DNA of 64,000 nucleotides from Allopusillimonas lactea (GCF_021653995.1 NZ_JAJJOZ010000001.1:186001-250000), one strand, 5' to 3'; shown: positions 8,824-20,416, numbered from the stretch's first letter. Notes: a model not told the origin generated them from the letters alone. Numbers and translations: made by a program.

Positions 8824-10932
8824 ATGATACCTGAGTCCTTTGTCCAGGAACTGCTCGCCCGTGTCGACGTTGTCGACGTCGTGGGGCGTTACGTGCAGTT
8901 GCGCAAGGGTGGCGCCAATCTGCTTGGCCTCTGCCCATTCCACAACGAAAAAAGCCCTTCCTTCACGGTAAGCCCCACCAAGCAGTTTTATCATTGCTTC
9001 GGTTGCGGCGCGCACGGTAGTGCCATCACCTTCCTGATGGAGCACACAGGCGCCAGCTTTCCCGAGGCGGTTCGCACGCTCGCGGGCAGCGTCGGCATGT
9101 CCGTGCCTGAAATGCAGCGCAGCCCGCGCCAGCAGGCTGCCGACAGGCGACGCAAGGAAGAAGTCTCTCGCCACCAGCAGGTGCTGGATATGGCCCAGGC
9201 GCACTACGCTCGAGAGCTCAAAGGCTCGCAGAGCGCCATCCGTTATCTCAAGCAGCGCGGGTTGTCCGGTGCGACGGCGGCCCGCTTTGGCCTGGGCTGG
9301 TCTGGCACAGACCGGCGCGGCCTGGCGGCTGTGTTCCCGCACTACGAAGATCCAATTCTGGTCGAGTCGGGCCTGGTGATCGAATCCGAAGACGGACGCC
9401 GCTACGATCGCTTTCGCGAGCGGATCATGTTTCCGATTCGCAATGGCCGCGGCAAGATCATCGGTTTCGGTGGCCGCATCATTGGCAAGGGCGAGCCCAA
9501 GTATCTCAACTCTCCTGAAACACCGCTGTTTTCCAAAGGCCACGAGCTGTATGGCCTATGGGAAGGGCGAACCGGCATACGCAGCGAAGGCTTTGTGCTG
9601 GTGGTCGAAGGGTATATGGATGTGGTCGGGCTGGCCGAGCACGGTATTGGCAATGCCGTGGCAACGCTGGGTACAGCCACCACGCCGTATCACATCCAGA
9701 AGCTGCTGCGCGCCAGCAACCGCATTGTGTTCAGCTTCGACGGCGACAAGGCCGGGCGCCGGGCAGCATGGCGGGCGCTCACCACCTGCCTGCCCTTGGT
9801 GCGTGACGATGTCTCGATGCGCTTTCTGTTCCTGCCGGCGGAGCACGACCCAGATTCTTATATCCGCGAATTCGGCAGTGAGGCGTTCCGGGCTACGGCT
9901 AACGAGGCGATACCGCTGTCGCGCTTCATGCTCGAAGAGCTTGCCGGGCGCCACGCCATGAACGAAGCCGAGGGGCGCGCCGCCTGCGTACATGAAGCCA
10001 AGCCGTTGTTGGTCACGCTGCCGGAAAGCGCCCTGCGGCTGCAGATCGAGCGCGAGTTTGCGCGCATGGTGCTGCTTACGCCCGAAGAACTGGCTCGAAT
10101 GCTGGCTGAGATGCCCGCCCCGGCCGGCCGAGAGAGTGCAGTGGAGCCTGTGGCGGATGGCCTGGTGCAGTTGCCGGCCCGCAGGGGGCCTGCTGCGCAC
10201 GGCGGCTCGGTCGAGGCGCCTGCTGCTGTCGGCGGCGCCGGCGACGAACCGCCCGGCTTTATGGACGACGCCCCCGATTTTGGCGGCGTCCCCGCCGAGT
10301 TCACGGCTCACGATATAGAGCCGTTCTATGATGAACCGTCGGCTGCGGAATATGGCGGCGGATACGGTGGCCCATCGGGGCCGGCTGCTGGCAGCACATG
10401 GAAGGGCAGGCGAGAACGAGGCGCGGGAGAATCTGGCGCGCGTGCGCGTATGGGTTTTCGGCAGGGTGGTCGCGAGCCGCGCGGCGGGCAACGGCCGCAT
10501 GCCGGGGCGCGGGCAGTCACGCCTATGGCAAAACGTCTGCTGCGTCTCTTGCTGGCGCATCCCGAGCTTGTTTCGACGCTAGGCGACCAGCAGCTTGAAA
10601 TTTTGCATCAAGGCCCCCATCTTGTCCTTGTACGAGAATTGATCACGCTGGCAAACATGAGCGGCGCGCGCCATGCGGGTGCCTTGCTGCAGGCGGCCGA
10701 ACCCGGTTCCGACCTGGCAGGCGTACTGGCATCGCTGTCTCCCGAACTGCTCGCCGGCGAGGAGTTGCCCGACCCTCAAACTGAATGGAATGATGCGCTG
10801 CGGCGTATTGAACTGGACGCCATCAAGGCAGAGCAATCGGCATTGATTGACGCAGGCCTTGCCGACGATTTGTCCAGAAGGCGGTATCAAGAGTTGACGC
10901 GACGAATTGCATTGATCACCAATGCCCCGTAG
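8824..10932 (+). CDS. dnaG: DNA primase
   Basis: A 702-residue primase making RNA primers at the replication fork. The CHC2 zinc finger uses C37, H40, C58 and C61. The TOPRIM domain shows E262 in VVEGYMDVVG and the acidic pair D306/D308 in FDGDKAG. A Gly/Pro/Ala-rich linker of about 150 residues (roughly 435-590) separates the catalytic core from the C-terminal DnaB-binding helical domain; this linker is long for the family. ATG 8824 is preceded by GGCGAGGG; a TTG immediately before it is less likely. Confidence 0.96.
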   Translation: MIPESFVQELLARVDVVDVVGRYVQLRKGGANLLGLCPFHNEKSPSFTVSPTKQFYHCFGCGAHGSAITFLMEHTGASFPEAVRTLAGSVGMSVPEMQRSPRQQAADRRRKEEVSRHQQVLDMAQAHYARELKGSQSAIRYLKQRGLSGATAARFGLGWSGTDRRGLAAVFPHYEDPILVESGLVIESEDGRRYDRFRERIMFPIRNGRGKIIGFGGRIIGKGEPKYLNSPETPLFSKGHELYGLWEGRTGIRSEGFVLVVEGYMDVVGLAEHGIGNAVATLGTATTPYHIQKLLRASNRIVFSFDGDKAGRRAAWRALTTCLPLVRDDVSMRFLFLPAEHDPDSYIREFGSEAFRATANEAIPLSRFMLEELAGRHAMNEAEGRAACVHEAKPLLVTLPESALRLQIEREFARMVLLTPEELARMLAEMPAPAGRESAVEPVADGLVQLPARRGPAAHGGSVEAPAAVGGAGDEPPGFMDDAPDFGGVPAEFTAHDIEPFYDEPSAAEYGGGYGGPSGPAAGSTWKGRRERGAGESGARARMGFRQGGREPRGGQRPHAGARAVTPMAKRLLRLLLAHPELVSTLGDQQLEILHQGPHLVLVRELITLANMSGARHAGALLQAAEPGSDLAGVLASLSPELLAGEELPDPQTEWNDALRRIELDAIKAEQSALIDAGLADDLSRRRYQELTRRIALITNAP

Positions 10933-11180
10933 CATTTAATTGCAGTAAAATAGATAGTTTTCGCGCATTAATGACGGCTTTAGATGGCCCACAGGTGCGT
11001 GATCCAGCCAGCCACCATTGCCTTGCGTACGATTAGCCAAGGACAGCATACCCAGCACAGGCGGCCAGGATCCGTGTCGGTGTGTCACACCACAGCCGTA
11101 CGCGGCGCGAATGAGTTTGCCCTGCAGTCCGCGCCAGGCGTCCCGCCTGCGGCGCGTATCTGCATTTACGGAAGCGACTT

Positions 11181-13442
<2,262 letters not shown>

Positions 13443-13513
13443 CCATAACGGTGTATACCAGTGCCACTGGCAGGGCGCAAACATTGCGCCTTGCCAGTGT
13501 CTGGAAGCCATCG

Positions 13514-13548
13514 CCCCGCACGCCCTACAGGCATTGCGGGGTTTTTTT
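13514..13548 (+). terminator. Rho-independent terminator after rpoD
   Basis: A perfect 7-bp stem, CCCCGCA (13514-13520) with TGCGGGG (13535-13541), is followed by seven T residues. It closes the rpsU-dnaG-rpoD block. Confidence 0.9.
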
Positions 13549-13646
13549 CGCTGCGATGCTACATTGGCGTCATGGCATCATATGTGGACGATGCATGCGT
13601 GATGATTGTCGGTAATCGTCTGGTGCTCACTGAAGGAGACGGCAGT

Positions 13647-14420
13647 ATGTCCTGGACCATAGATCTGAACTGCGACATGGGCGAAAGTTTCGGCGCATGG
13701 CCGATGGGTAATGATGTACAGGTGCTGCCGCATGTTACGTCTGCCAATATCGCCTGTGGTTTTCACGCTGGTGATCCTACAACGATGCGCAAGACGGTGG
13801 CCGAGGCGTTGCGGCATGGCGTTGCGCTGGGTGCGCATCCAGGGCTGCCGGATCTGGTGGGTTTTGGCCGCCGCAATATGGCCATCAGGCCCGCTGAAGC
13901 CTATGACATGGTGGTGGTGCAGATCGGTGCGCTTGCCGCGGTCGCGGCCACCCGAGGCGCCCGGCTCCATCATGTCAAGGCACATGGCGCGCTGTACAAC
14001 ATGGCTGCGAAAGACCGCGCGCTGGCCGAAGCCATTGCGCGCGCCGTGCGCGATGTAGATCCTGCCCTGGTGTTGTATGGTCTGGCAGGCAGCGAATTGG
14101 TGCGGGCAGGTGAGGCTGCGGGGCTAGTGGTAGCCCAGGAAGTCTTCGCAGACCGCACCTACCAAGCCGACGGCAGCCTGACACCGCGCAGCCAGCCCGG
14201 CGCGATGATTGTGGATGTGGACGAATCGCTGCGCCAAGTGCTGCGCATGGTGAAGGAAGGGCGCGTGACGACGCTGCAAGGTGAAGATATTGCCGTGCAG
14301 GCCGACACGCTGTGCGTGCATGGCGACCAGCCTGGAGCGGTGGCGTTTGCCCGTACGATCCGGGATGCGCTGGCGGCGGCAGGGGTCACTGTTTGTGCGC
14401 AGGCGCGGCGGGTTTCCTGA
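13647..14420 (+). CDS. pxpA: 5-oxoprolinase subunit A (LamB/YcsF family)
   Basis: A 257-residue LamB/YcsF protein, beginning with the signature IDLNCDMGESFGAWPMGND and containing SANIACGFHAGDP and HHVKAHGALYN. PxpA works with PxpB and PxpC to hydrolyse 5-oxoproline to glutamate. No pxpB or pxpC is adjacent, so the partners must be elsewhere or this copy acts alone. ATG 13647 is set by AAGGAG about 8 bases upstream. Its 3' end overlaps the convergent transporter gene by 35 bases. Confidence 0.9.
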   Translation: MSWTIDLNCDMGESFGAWPMGNDVQVLPHVTSANIACGFHAGDPTTMRKTVAEALRHGVALGAHPGLPDLVGFGRRNMAIRPAEAYDMVVVQIGALAAVAATRGARLHHVKAHGALYNMAAKDRALAEAIARAVRDVDPALVLYGLAGSELVRAGEAAGLVVAQEVFADRTYQADGSLTPRSQPGAMIVDVDESLRQVLRMVKEGRVTTLQGEDIAVQADTLCVHGDQPGAVAFARTIRDALAAAGVTVCAQARRVS

Positions 14421-15567
14421 ATGTTGCCAGGGCGTGTGCCGCGCCCCCTAGCACCAAGCCCCAGAAGGCGCTGCCTACTCCCATCAGTGTGAGGCCGGAA
14501 GCGGTGCATAAAAATGTGATGATTGCAGCCTGGCGGCCATCTTCATCCGCCAGAGCTGCGGTAAGGCTATTGCCGATGGTGCCCAGCAGTGCCAAGCCGG
14601 CAATTGCGGCGATGAGCTCCGCCGGAAACGCCGCGAACAATGCCACTACCGTCGCACCAAATATCCCGGTCAGCAGGTAGAAAACCCCGGCCCATATCGA
14701 CGCTTTGTAGCGCTGGGCGGGGTTCGGGTCGGCGTCGGGACTCATGCAGATAGCGGCGGTAATAGCAGCCAGGTTGAATGCAAAACCCCCGAAAGGGGCC
14801 AGCACAACCCCGAGCGCCCCCGTCCAACTGATCAGGGGCGACGCCGGTGTCTGGTAGCCGTTGGCCCGCAGTACGGCTAGGCCCGGCACATTCTGCGACG
14901 TCATGGTAACGATGAACAGCGGAACCCCAACCCCAATCAATGCCGACAACGAAAACTCCGGTTTCATGAAGACGGGCGCGGCGGGACGCCACGAAAGGTT
15001 ATCGAGGCGTATCAGGCCTAATACCGCCGCGGCCGCGATGCCAGCCACCAGCGCCAGCGGCACGGTATAGCGCGGCGCCCAAATCAGCGCGCCTAGAAAC
15101 ACGGCGACCATGAACAACACCAACGCCCATTGTGTCTGCATGGATGAAAACAGGGACATGCCGAAGCGCACGAGAATGCCGGCCAGCATGGCCGCCGCGA
15201 GATGGCGCGGCATATATTGCATCAGTTTCTGGAACCAGCCGGTCATACCGCTGAGCAGGATCAGCAGCGAAGAAAACAGAAAAATGCCCGTGGCCTGGCC
15301 CATGGTCAGGCCCGCCAGGCCAGTAACCAGCAGCGCTGCGCCCGGGGTGGACCAGGCAGTGAGGACCGGGCTGCGATAGTGTGCGGACAGGCCGATGCAG
15401 CTTGCCGCCATCCCTATGCCCAGCGCCCACATCCAGGAGTTGAGCTGGTCGGGGCTTGCGCCGGCTGCATTGGCAGCCTGGAAAATGATGGCCACTGAGC
15501 TGGTGTAGCCGACGAGCACGGCGATGAGGCCAGCTGTTAAATGTGAAACCCTGAACCCCTTGCCCAC
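14386..15567 (-). CDS. BenE-family transporter
   Basis: A 393-residue membrane protein with about 11-12 hydrophobic segments, of the BenE/YdcO benzoate:H+ symporter type (GYTSSVAIIFQAA near the start, FGGFAFNLAAITAAICM in the middle). The start is a GTG preceded by AAGGAAAC on the minus strand. No benzoate catabolic genes are nearby, so the substrate is open. It runs convergently into pxpA with a 35-base overlap of the 3' ends, so the neighbourhood does not show a shared operon. Confidence 0.85.
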   Translation of the reverse strand: MGKGFRVSHLTAGLIAVLVGYTSSVAIIFQAANAAGASPDQLNSWMWALGIGMAASCIGLSAHYRSPVLTAWSTPGAALLVTGLAGLTMGQATGIFLFSSLLILLSGMTGWFQKLMQYMPRHLAAAMLAGILVRFGMSLFSSMQTQWALVLFMVAVFLGALIWAPRYTVPLALVAGIAAAAVLGLIRLDNLSWRPAAPVFMKPEFSLSALIGVGVPLFIVTMTSQNVPGLAVLRANGYQTPASPLISWTGALGVVLAPFGGFAFNLAAITAAICMSPDADPNPAQRYKASIWAGVFYLLTGIFGATVVALFAAFPAELIAAIAGLALLGTIGNSLTAALADEDGRQAAIITFLCTASGLTLMGVGSAFWGLVLGGAAHALATFRKPAAPAHKQ

Positions 15568-15690
15568 GCTGTTTCCTTTTATGGAGTGCGCCGCGAGCCG
15601 CCGGGTGGCAATGGCCGTGCGCGGCGGCCGGGACAGGGTGCGGCGTGAAAGCTGGGTATCCTAACGCGGAGCGGCACGATTGGCAATGAC

Positions 15691-15708
15691 GATATGTTAT
15701 AACATAAC
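15691..15708. promoter_or_regulatory. Putative Zur box upstream of the zinc receptor gene
   Basis: GATATGTTATAACATAAC contains the perfect 12-bp palindrome ATGTTATAACAT (15694-15705), which agrees with the GTTATANNATAAC-like Zur operator of proteobacteria. It lies 25 bases before the GTG start of a TonB receptor with a His-rich loop. Zinc-loaded Zur would be expected to repress the gene. Confidence 0.8.
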
Positions 15709-15732
15709 AATTTTATTGCCCGGAGAAATGCC

Positions 15733-17784
15733 GTGATTGCAAAACCCGCTCCCTTCGCCGCTTTTCTGGGTCTCGCACTCGGATGGGCGACCTCTGCCGC
15801 CGCACAGGACGCCGTTCAAATGCTCGATGCCGTTACCGTCAGCGCGTATCCGCTTGCGCCTGGCCGCAGCGATACGCTGGCGGTGCCCGCTGCCGCGCTG
15901 GATGGCACGGCCCTGGTGCTCAAACGGGAGGCGACACTGGGCGCCAGCCTCTCGGGCCTGCCAGGGGTGCATGCCGATACTTTTGGTGCGGGTGCCAGCA
16001 GGCCGGTTATTCGCGGGCAAACAGCGCCTCGCGTCAAGGTCCTGTCGGCGGGCTCGGCGCTCATGGATGCCTCATCGGTATCGCCGGACCATGCCATTAC
16101 CAGCGAACCGATGCTTGCCGAGCGCGTCGAGGTGCTGCGTGGGCCGTCAGCGTTGCTGTATGGCGGCGGGGCGATCGGGGGTGTGGTCAACGTTCTCGAC
16201 AACAAAATCCCTACCGCGATTCCCGAACAAGGCATTGAAGGCTTTGGCGAAGTGCGTGGTGCAACGGGCTCGAAAGAGCGGGCAGGGGCGTTCGGCATGA
16301 CCGCCGGAGAGGGCAATGTCGCGGTGCATGTGGAAGGGGTGAGGCGCAAGTCGGGTGATTATCGCGTACCCGATTGGCCCGGTGGGCGGCTGGAGGGCTC
16401 ACACGAGGAAAGCACAACCGGCAGCGTCGGGCTGTCCTGGATAGGTAGCCGGGGTTATACAGGTCTTGCTTACACGCACACCCGAAGCCGCTACGGTTTG
16501 CCTGGGCACGAGCACGAATACGAGAGTTGCCATCCGCACGGCAGCCATCTGCATTGCGGCAGCCACGGCCACGAGGGCGATGCGCAGCACGATGAGCATG
16601 AGCATGGCGGCGAGGATGCCCATGCGCACGGTGCGCCGTATATCAAATTGAAATCACAGCGCCTGGATGTGCGCGGCGAGTACCGTGATCCGCTGGACGG
16701 TCTGCGGGCGATCCGTTTCCGGGGCGGCGCCACCGATTATCGTCATGACGAGATCGAAGGCCATGAAATCGCCACAACATTCAGAAACCGTGGCCAGGAA
16801 GGGCGCATAGAGTTAGCGCATTATCCGATCGGTGGCTGGCAGGGGGTGGTGGGGCTGCAGGGCGCGCGCAGCCGCTTCAGCGCGCTGGGTGAAGAGCGTT
16901 TCATGCCCGAAGCCGTTACACGCAGCGCGGGCATTTTTGCCCTTGAAGAATACCGGCTTGGTGATTGGCGTTTCGAACTAGGCGCGCGGCACGAATGGCA
17001 GCGCATTGATCCAGAATCCGCACAAGCTTCGTCCAGGCTGCGCGGCAATTCGATGTCGGCTGCGGCGGTGTGGCATTTCGTCCCTCAATATGCGTTGGCC
17101 TTATCGCTGTCCAGATCCCAGCGCCTGCCCAGCGCACAAGAGTTGTACGCCCATGGCATCCACCTTGCCACCAATACCTATGAGCTCGGCGATGCGGGCC
17201 TGACGGCCGAAACCTCGCGCAACATCGACCTGACACTGCGCAAGCTTGAGGGTGATGCGCGCTTCAGCCTGGCGGTGTTCCACAACAGCGTGAAAGACTA
17301 CATCTATGCCAACACGCTCGATCGTCACGAGGATTTTCGCCTTATCCAATACACCCAGCGCGACGCCCGCTTCACCGGTGTGGAGGGTGAGGCGAGCTAC
17401 CGCTTCAGCCCCCATTTCACCGCCGGGGTATTCGGCGATCTAGTCTACGGCACATTGCGTGGCGGCGGCAATCTGCCGCGCATACCGGCGGCCCGTTTGG
17501 GCGTGCGGCTCAATACGGTCTGGCACCAATGGTCAGGCGGGCTCGAGGCCTACCGAGTGTTCAGGCAGAACCGCGTCGCCGACCATGAAGCGGAGACGGC
17601 GGGCTACAACATTGTGAATGCGGATGTTGCTTACGATGGGCGGTTGGGGGCGATGGATTACACCACCTATGTACGCATCAGCAATTTGTTCGATAGCTTA
17701 GCCTACAACCACGCTTCATTTGTATCCACGGCAGCGCCCCTGCCGGGGCGCCGGGTCATGGCGGGCATACGGGTGGCTTACTGA
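15733..17784 (+). CDS. znuD: TonB-dependent zinc receptor, ZnuD-like
   Basis: A 683-residue outer-membrane receptor. The signal peptide ends near residue 25 (SAAAQD); a plug domain follows (RPVIRGQTAPRVKVLS, EVLRGPSALLYGGGAIGG), then the beta barrel ending with aromatic/Tyr (RVAY). A loop at residues 259-299 contains 13 histidines and 2 cysteines in 41 residues, the hallmark of ZnuD-type zinc receptors. The start is GTG 15733 with CCGGAG upstream. The Zur-like palindrome at 15691-15708 supports zinc control. The gene is monocistronic as far as can be seen. The zinc substrate is inferred, not shown. Confidence 0.87.
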   Translation: MIAKPAPFAAFLGLALGWATSAAAQDAVQMLDAVTVSAYPLAPGRSDTLAVPAAALDGTALVLKREATLGASLSGLPGVHADTFGAGASRPVIRGQTAPRVKVLSAGSALMDASSVSPDHAITSEPMLAERVEVLRGPSALLYGGGAIGGVVNVLDNKIPTAIPEQGIEGFGEVRGATGSKERAGAFGMTAGEGNVAVHVEGVRRKSGDYRVPDWPGGRLEGSHEESTTGSVGLSWIGSRGYTGLAYTHTRSRYGLPGHEHEYESCHPHGSHLHCGSHGHEGDAQHDEHEHGGEDAHAHGAPYIKLKSQRLDVRGEYRDPLDGLRAIRFRGGATDYRHDEIEGHEIATTFRNRGQEGRIELAHYPIGGWQGVVGLQGARSRFSALGEERFMPEAVTRSAGIFALEEYRLGDWRFELGARHEWQRIDPESAQASSRLRGNSMSAAAVWHFVPQYALALSLSRSQRLPSAQELYAHGIHLATNTYELGDAGLTAETSRNIDLTLRKLEGDARFSLAVFHNSVKDYIYANTLDRHEDFRLIQYTQRDARFTGVEGEASYRFSPHFTAGVFGDLVYGTLRGGGNLPRIPAARLGVRLNTVWHQWSGGLEAYRVFRQNRVADHEAETAGYNIVNADVAYDGRLGAMDYTTYVRISNLFDSLAYNHASFVSTAAPLPGRRVMAGIRVAY

Positions 17785-17796
17785 TGCGAGGGGGGC

Positions 17797-17976
17797 TCAG
17801 GCGCGGCCGAAGCAATTGAAAAATACCCGGCAGAAATGCCGGCGCAACCAAGCCCGCCAAGCACGTCGCTGCGTGGCGTCGGCGCCGGCAATGGCGACCA
17901 TCAGCAGTAAAAACACTGCACCGACGCCCAGTGTTGCAAGTGTCACAACGAAAAGAGGAACAAGCAATTGATTCAT
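17797..17976 (-). CDS. Small basic membrane protein, 59 residues
   Basis: A short open frame with an ideal AGGAGG ribosome site six bases before ATG 17976. The product has one strongly hydrophobic segment (about residues 4-30, LVPLFVVTLATLGVGAVF), then a cytoplasmic-type tail rich in Arg/Trp (RRAWRAWLRRHFCR) with two Cys near the end. It faces the zinc receptor gene tail to tail. I recognise no family. The strong ribosome site, the stretch of hydrophobic codons and the basic flank make a real gene likely; the function is unknown. Confidence 0.6.
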   Translation of the reverse strand: MNQLLVPLFVVTLATLGVGAVFLLLMVAIAGADATQRRAWRAWLRRHFCRVFFNCFGRA

Positions 17977-18299
17977 GTCGAACCTCCTAGGGGTTACCCT
18001 GATTCTACGCTAAATCTGTAGATCTGACAGGGTAGGACGGGGGGGCCTGCGCCGTCGTGGGGTGCAGCGCACGGGCTGCGTTTAGCGCAGCTTGACGAAG
18101 GTAGGAAAAACTACGCCTTTGCCGCTGGAGTACCACCATCCGGAGCAATCTAGAACTCGTAGGCAGCCACGGCGATTGCTCCCGCGGATTGGCGGCTCTT
18201 CCCCGAAATCGGCCATGTTGCGCGTGATCCCCGCGCGATGCAAAGCAAAAAGGGGTTGCGCATCCGTTTGCGTAACCCCTTGTTTTTGCTGCAAAATTC
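17977..18299. other. Intergenic stretch holding only the tRNA terminator
   Basis: Apart from the hairpin at 18251-18280 I see no supported gene. A 44-residue open frame on the minus strand (about 18082-18216) has no ribosome site and no recognisable protein character. Confidence 0.4.
18247..18280 (-). terminator. Intrinsic terminator of the tRNA gene
   Basis: Read on the minus strand, a 12-bp stem (AGGGGTTACGCA with TGCGCAACCCCT, one wobble) at 18280-18251 is followed by TTTTGC. It lies 20 bases after the CCA end of the tRNA. The opposite strand also shows a T-run, so it may work in both directions. Confidence 0.85.
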
Positions 18300-18378
<79 letters not shown>

Positions 18379-18714
18379 GTGAAACTGGCCACATGGGCGG
18401 GTGCGTTAAGGCTTGGGAACCTTTGGACAACACCCGCTACCGAGGTCGTGCAGGATCTGCACGACCGTGGCGGTCTGCAATTATTACACAAAAATCGGAA
18501 GGACTTTCCACATCCAGTGCTGCAGAGATGCCGCGGCGCAGCCCTTGGGTGCGTTGCATGATGTGCATAGTTGTCTTGAATTGCGCAACAGGTATTTATC
18601 CGACGCTGGTTGACGGATCGAATAGGACGAATAGCGGGTGCCGGCAGGCACATAACTTGCTACGGAGGTTTTCAATATATCAATAACCGATACAGGCGGC
18701 ACCGGGAGCTTCCA
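18379..18714. other. Intergenic region with an upstream palindrome
   Basis: No gene is supported here. It contains the 23-bp palindrome at 18444-18466 and a run of AT-rich sequence at 18659-18690 that may hold the promoter of the following small gene. A clear promoter for the leftward tRNA was not found. Confidence 0.4.
18444..18466. repeat. Perfect 10-bp inverted repeat, operator-like
   Basis: GGTCGTGCAG (18444-18453) and CTGCACGACC (18457-18466) are exact reverse complements separated by GAT. There is no T-run on either side, so it is not a terminator. It lies 66 bases upstream of the tRNA and about 250 bases before the next rightward gene, so it could be an operator for either. Confidence 0.55.
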
Positions 18715-18978
18715 ATGGACTACTACTACGTCCCTTTCGTTTTGTACGGTATCAGCATGGGGTTGTTTGGTGCGCTTGCCCTGCTGTTGCACAGCCAGGA
18801 CAGTCAGGATGTGGCGCAGCGTCCTCGTCGCAAAGCGCAGGTGCGCGCCCGCGTGTCTGCGGCGCCCCTGGTGTTGAAAAGCATGGAAACCTGCAGCCCG
18901 ATATCGGGCGATGCCGCGTTGGTGCCGCGAAAAAGCGGGTCGCCGCGGGATTTGCCGGGTACGCTTGCGGGCGTATAG
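18715..18978 (+). CDS. Small membrane protein of unknown function
   Basis: 87 residues starting DYYYVPFVLYGISMG, with one hydrophobic segment at about residues 5-25, then a polar, Arg/Ser-rich tail. ATG 18715 is preceded by GGGAG with 6-base spacing. I do not recognise a family. It stands alone between the tRNA and a secreted-protein gene. The composition fits a bitopic inner-membrane protein; the role is unknown. Confidence 0.6.
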   Translation: MDYYYVPFVLYGISMGLFGALALLLHSQDSQDVAQRPRRKAQVRARVSAAPLVLKSMETCSPISGDAALVPRKSGSPRDLPGTLAGV

Positions 18979-19094
18979 GGGCTCGCATCAGCTACACCTC
19001 CATCGTCGTGTGCGCATCATGCGGGGCGCGATTGGGCGGTCCATATTAGAATCGTGCCGTCGGCCGGGATACCCGGACGCCGGAGAAAGAAGCA

Positions 19095-19490
19095 ATGGTG
19101 ATACGCGCAGCAGTGACAATCTGTCTGACCGGTATGCTGGCCTGGGCGCAAGGCAGCTATGCCGCTGGGGGGGGGTGCACCACCCGATCGAGTGGTGATA
19201 TCACGGGCGACACGCCCGCAGGTTCGTCCATGGCCGCAGGGCAGGTATTCGATGTTCCGTGCCGGGGCGGGATACGGGGCGAACTGCAGGTGTTGAGTGG
19301 TCGTTTCTTTGACGTGACGCTGCAGCTCGAACAATACGCACGTGATGGCTGGCGGGTTGTGCAAGGTGGCCAGCGCATTGCCTATAGTGCCATGCCTGGC
19401 ATGTATCGGTTCACTGTGCGAAACAGTGCTTCTGACAACCCACAGGCCGCGCCCGCGGTGTGGCGTCTTCGTTATTCCCTTCCATTCTGA
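19095..19490 (+). CDS. Predicted secreted/periplasmic protein
   Basis: 131 residues. The N-terminal signal peptide (about 1-23, ending GSYAAGG) is followed by a small, mostly beta-type domain with two cysteines (GGCTTRSSGD and FDVPCRGG) that could form one disulfide. ATG 19095 has GGAGAAAG upstream. The stop TGA (19488-19490) shares its A with the ATG of the next gene, suggesting coupled translation with the EamA transporter. No family is recognised. Confidence 0.65.
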   Translation: MVIRAAVTICLTGMLAWAQGSYAAGGGCTTRSSGDITGDTPAGSSMAAGQVFDVPCRGGIRGELQVLSGRFFDVTLQLEQYARDGWRVVQGGQRIAYSAMPGMYRFTVRNSASDNPQAAPAVWRLRYSLPF

Positions 19491-20416
19491 TGCGCGGCGA
19501 ACCGGCTCCCGCGCTTGCCTATCTGTGCCTGGCGACCAGCATGATGCTGGTGGGCAGCTATGTGGCACTGAGTAAACCGCTAGCTGCGGTGTTCCCACTG
19601 TTTCTGCTGGCATGGCTGCGATTTGGTATTGGTGGTGTGGCCATGCTTCGCTGGCTACGCAAGCCTGCACATGAACCCGTCCTGACACCGCGTATTCGTA
19701 TGCTGGTGTTTCTGGAGTCCTTCCTGGGCAATTTTCTGTTTACGCTTTGCATGATAGGCGGCGTCAAGCTGACGGGCGCGGTGGCAGCAGGGGTGATTCT
19801 GTCGTTCACGCCCGCGGCGGTGGCCTTGATGAGTCGTGTGTTTCTTCAGGAGTCGATTTCACCAAGGGTATGGGTGGCAGTATGTCTAGGGGTGGTGGGC
19901 ATAGGCCTGCTTTCCCTCTCGGCAGAGCACGGGGCGGCGCCAGCGGCAACGGTTGACTATGCATGGCTGGGAAATCTGTTGCTGGTGGGTGCGGTGTTTT
20001 GCGAAGCCGCCTACGCTGTCATTGGCAAGACACTTACGGCAGTGCTGAGTCCGAGGCGCATCAGTGCGATCATCAATCTATGGGGGTTTGTGCTGACATT
20101 ACCGGCGGGCGTCTATGCGGCCTGGTATTTCGACTTCGCGTCGGTTGGGTTGGGTATATGGGCGTTGCTGCTGTTCTATGCCTTGGCGGCCAGCGTCTGG
20201 ACGGTGTTGTTGTGGATGACGGGACTGCGTGGTGTGCCTGCGTCGCGGGCTGGGGTCTTCACGGTGCTTATGCCTGTGACAGCCGCGCTGGTGGGGATGA
20301 TGGTATTGGGTGAAACGCTCAGTGGTGTGCAGTGGCTTGCATTTGCGCTTGCCTTGGCCGGGTTGATAACAGCCACGCTGCCGGGTAAAGGCGGCCGGGC
20401 GGGGCGGCAAGGATAA
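19490..20416 (+). CDS. EamA-family (DMT) transporter
   Basis: 308 residues with about ten transmembrane segments in two EamA repeats (the first around residues 10-140, the second around 155-295, with the typical PVTAALVGMMVLGETLS near the end). The family exports metabolites or amino acids; the substrate is unknown. I chose ATG 19490, which overlaps the stop of the preceding gene (TGATG); an upstream in-frame ATG lies inside that gene. The Shine-Dalgarno is weak, in agreement with coupling. Confidence 0.85.
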   Translation: MRGEPAPALAYLCLATSMMLVGSYVALSKPLAAVFPLFLLAWLRFGIGGVAMLRWLRKPAHEPVLTPRIRMLVFLESFLGNFLFTLCMIGGVKLTGAVAAGVILSFTPAAVALMSRVFLQESISPRVWVAVCLGVVGIGLLSLSAEHGAAPAATVDYAWLGNLLLVGAVFCEAAYAVIGKTLTAVLSPRRISAIINLWGFVLTLPAGVYAAWYFDFASVGLGIWALLLFYALAASVWTVLLWMTGLRGVPASRAGVFTVLMPVTAALVGMMVLGETLSGVQWLAFALALAGLITATLPGKGGRAGRQG

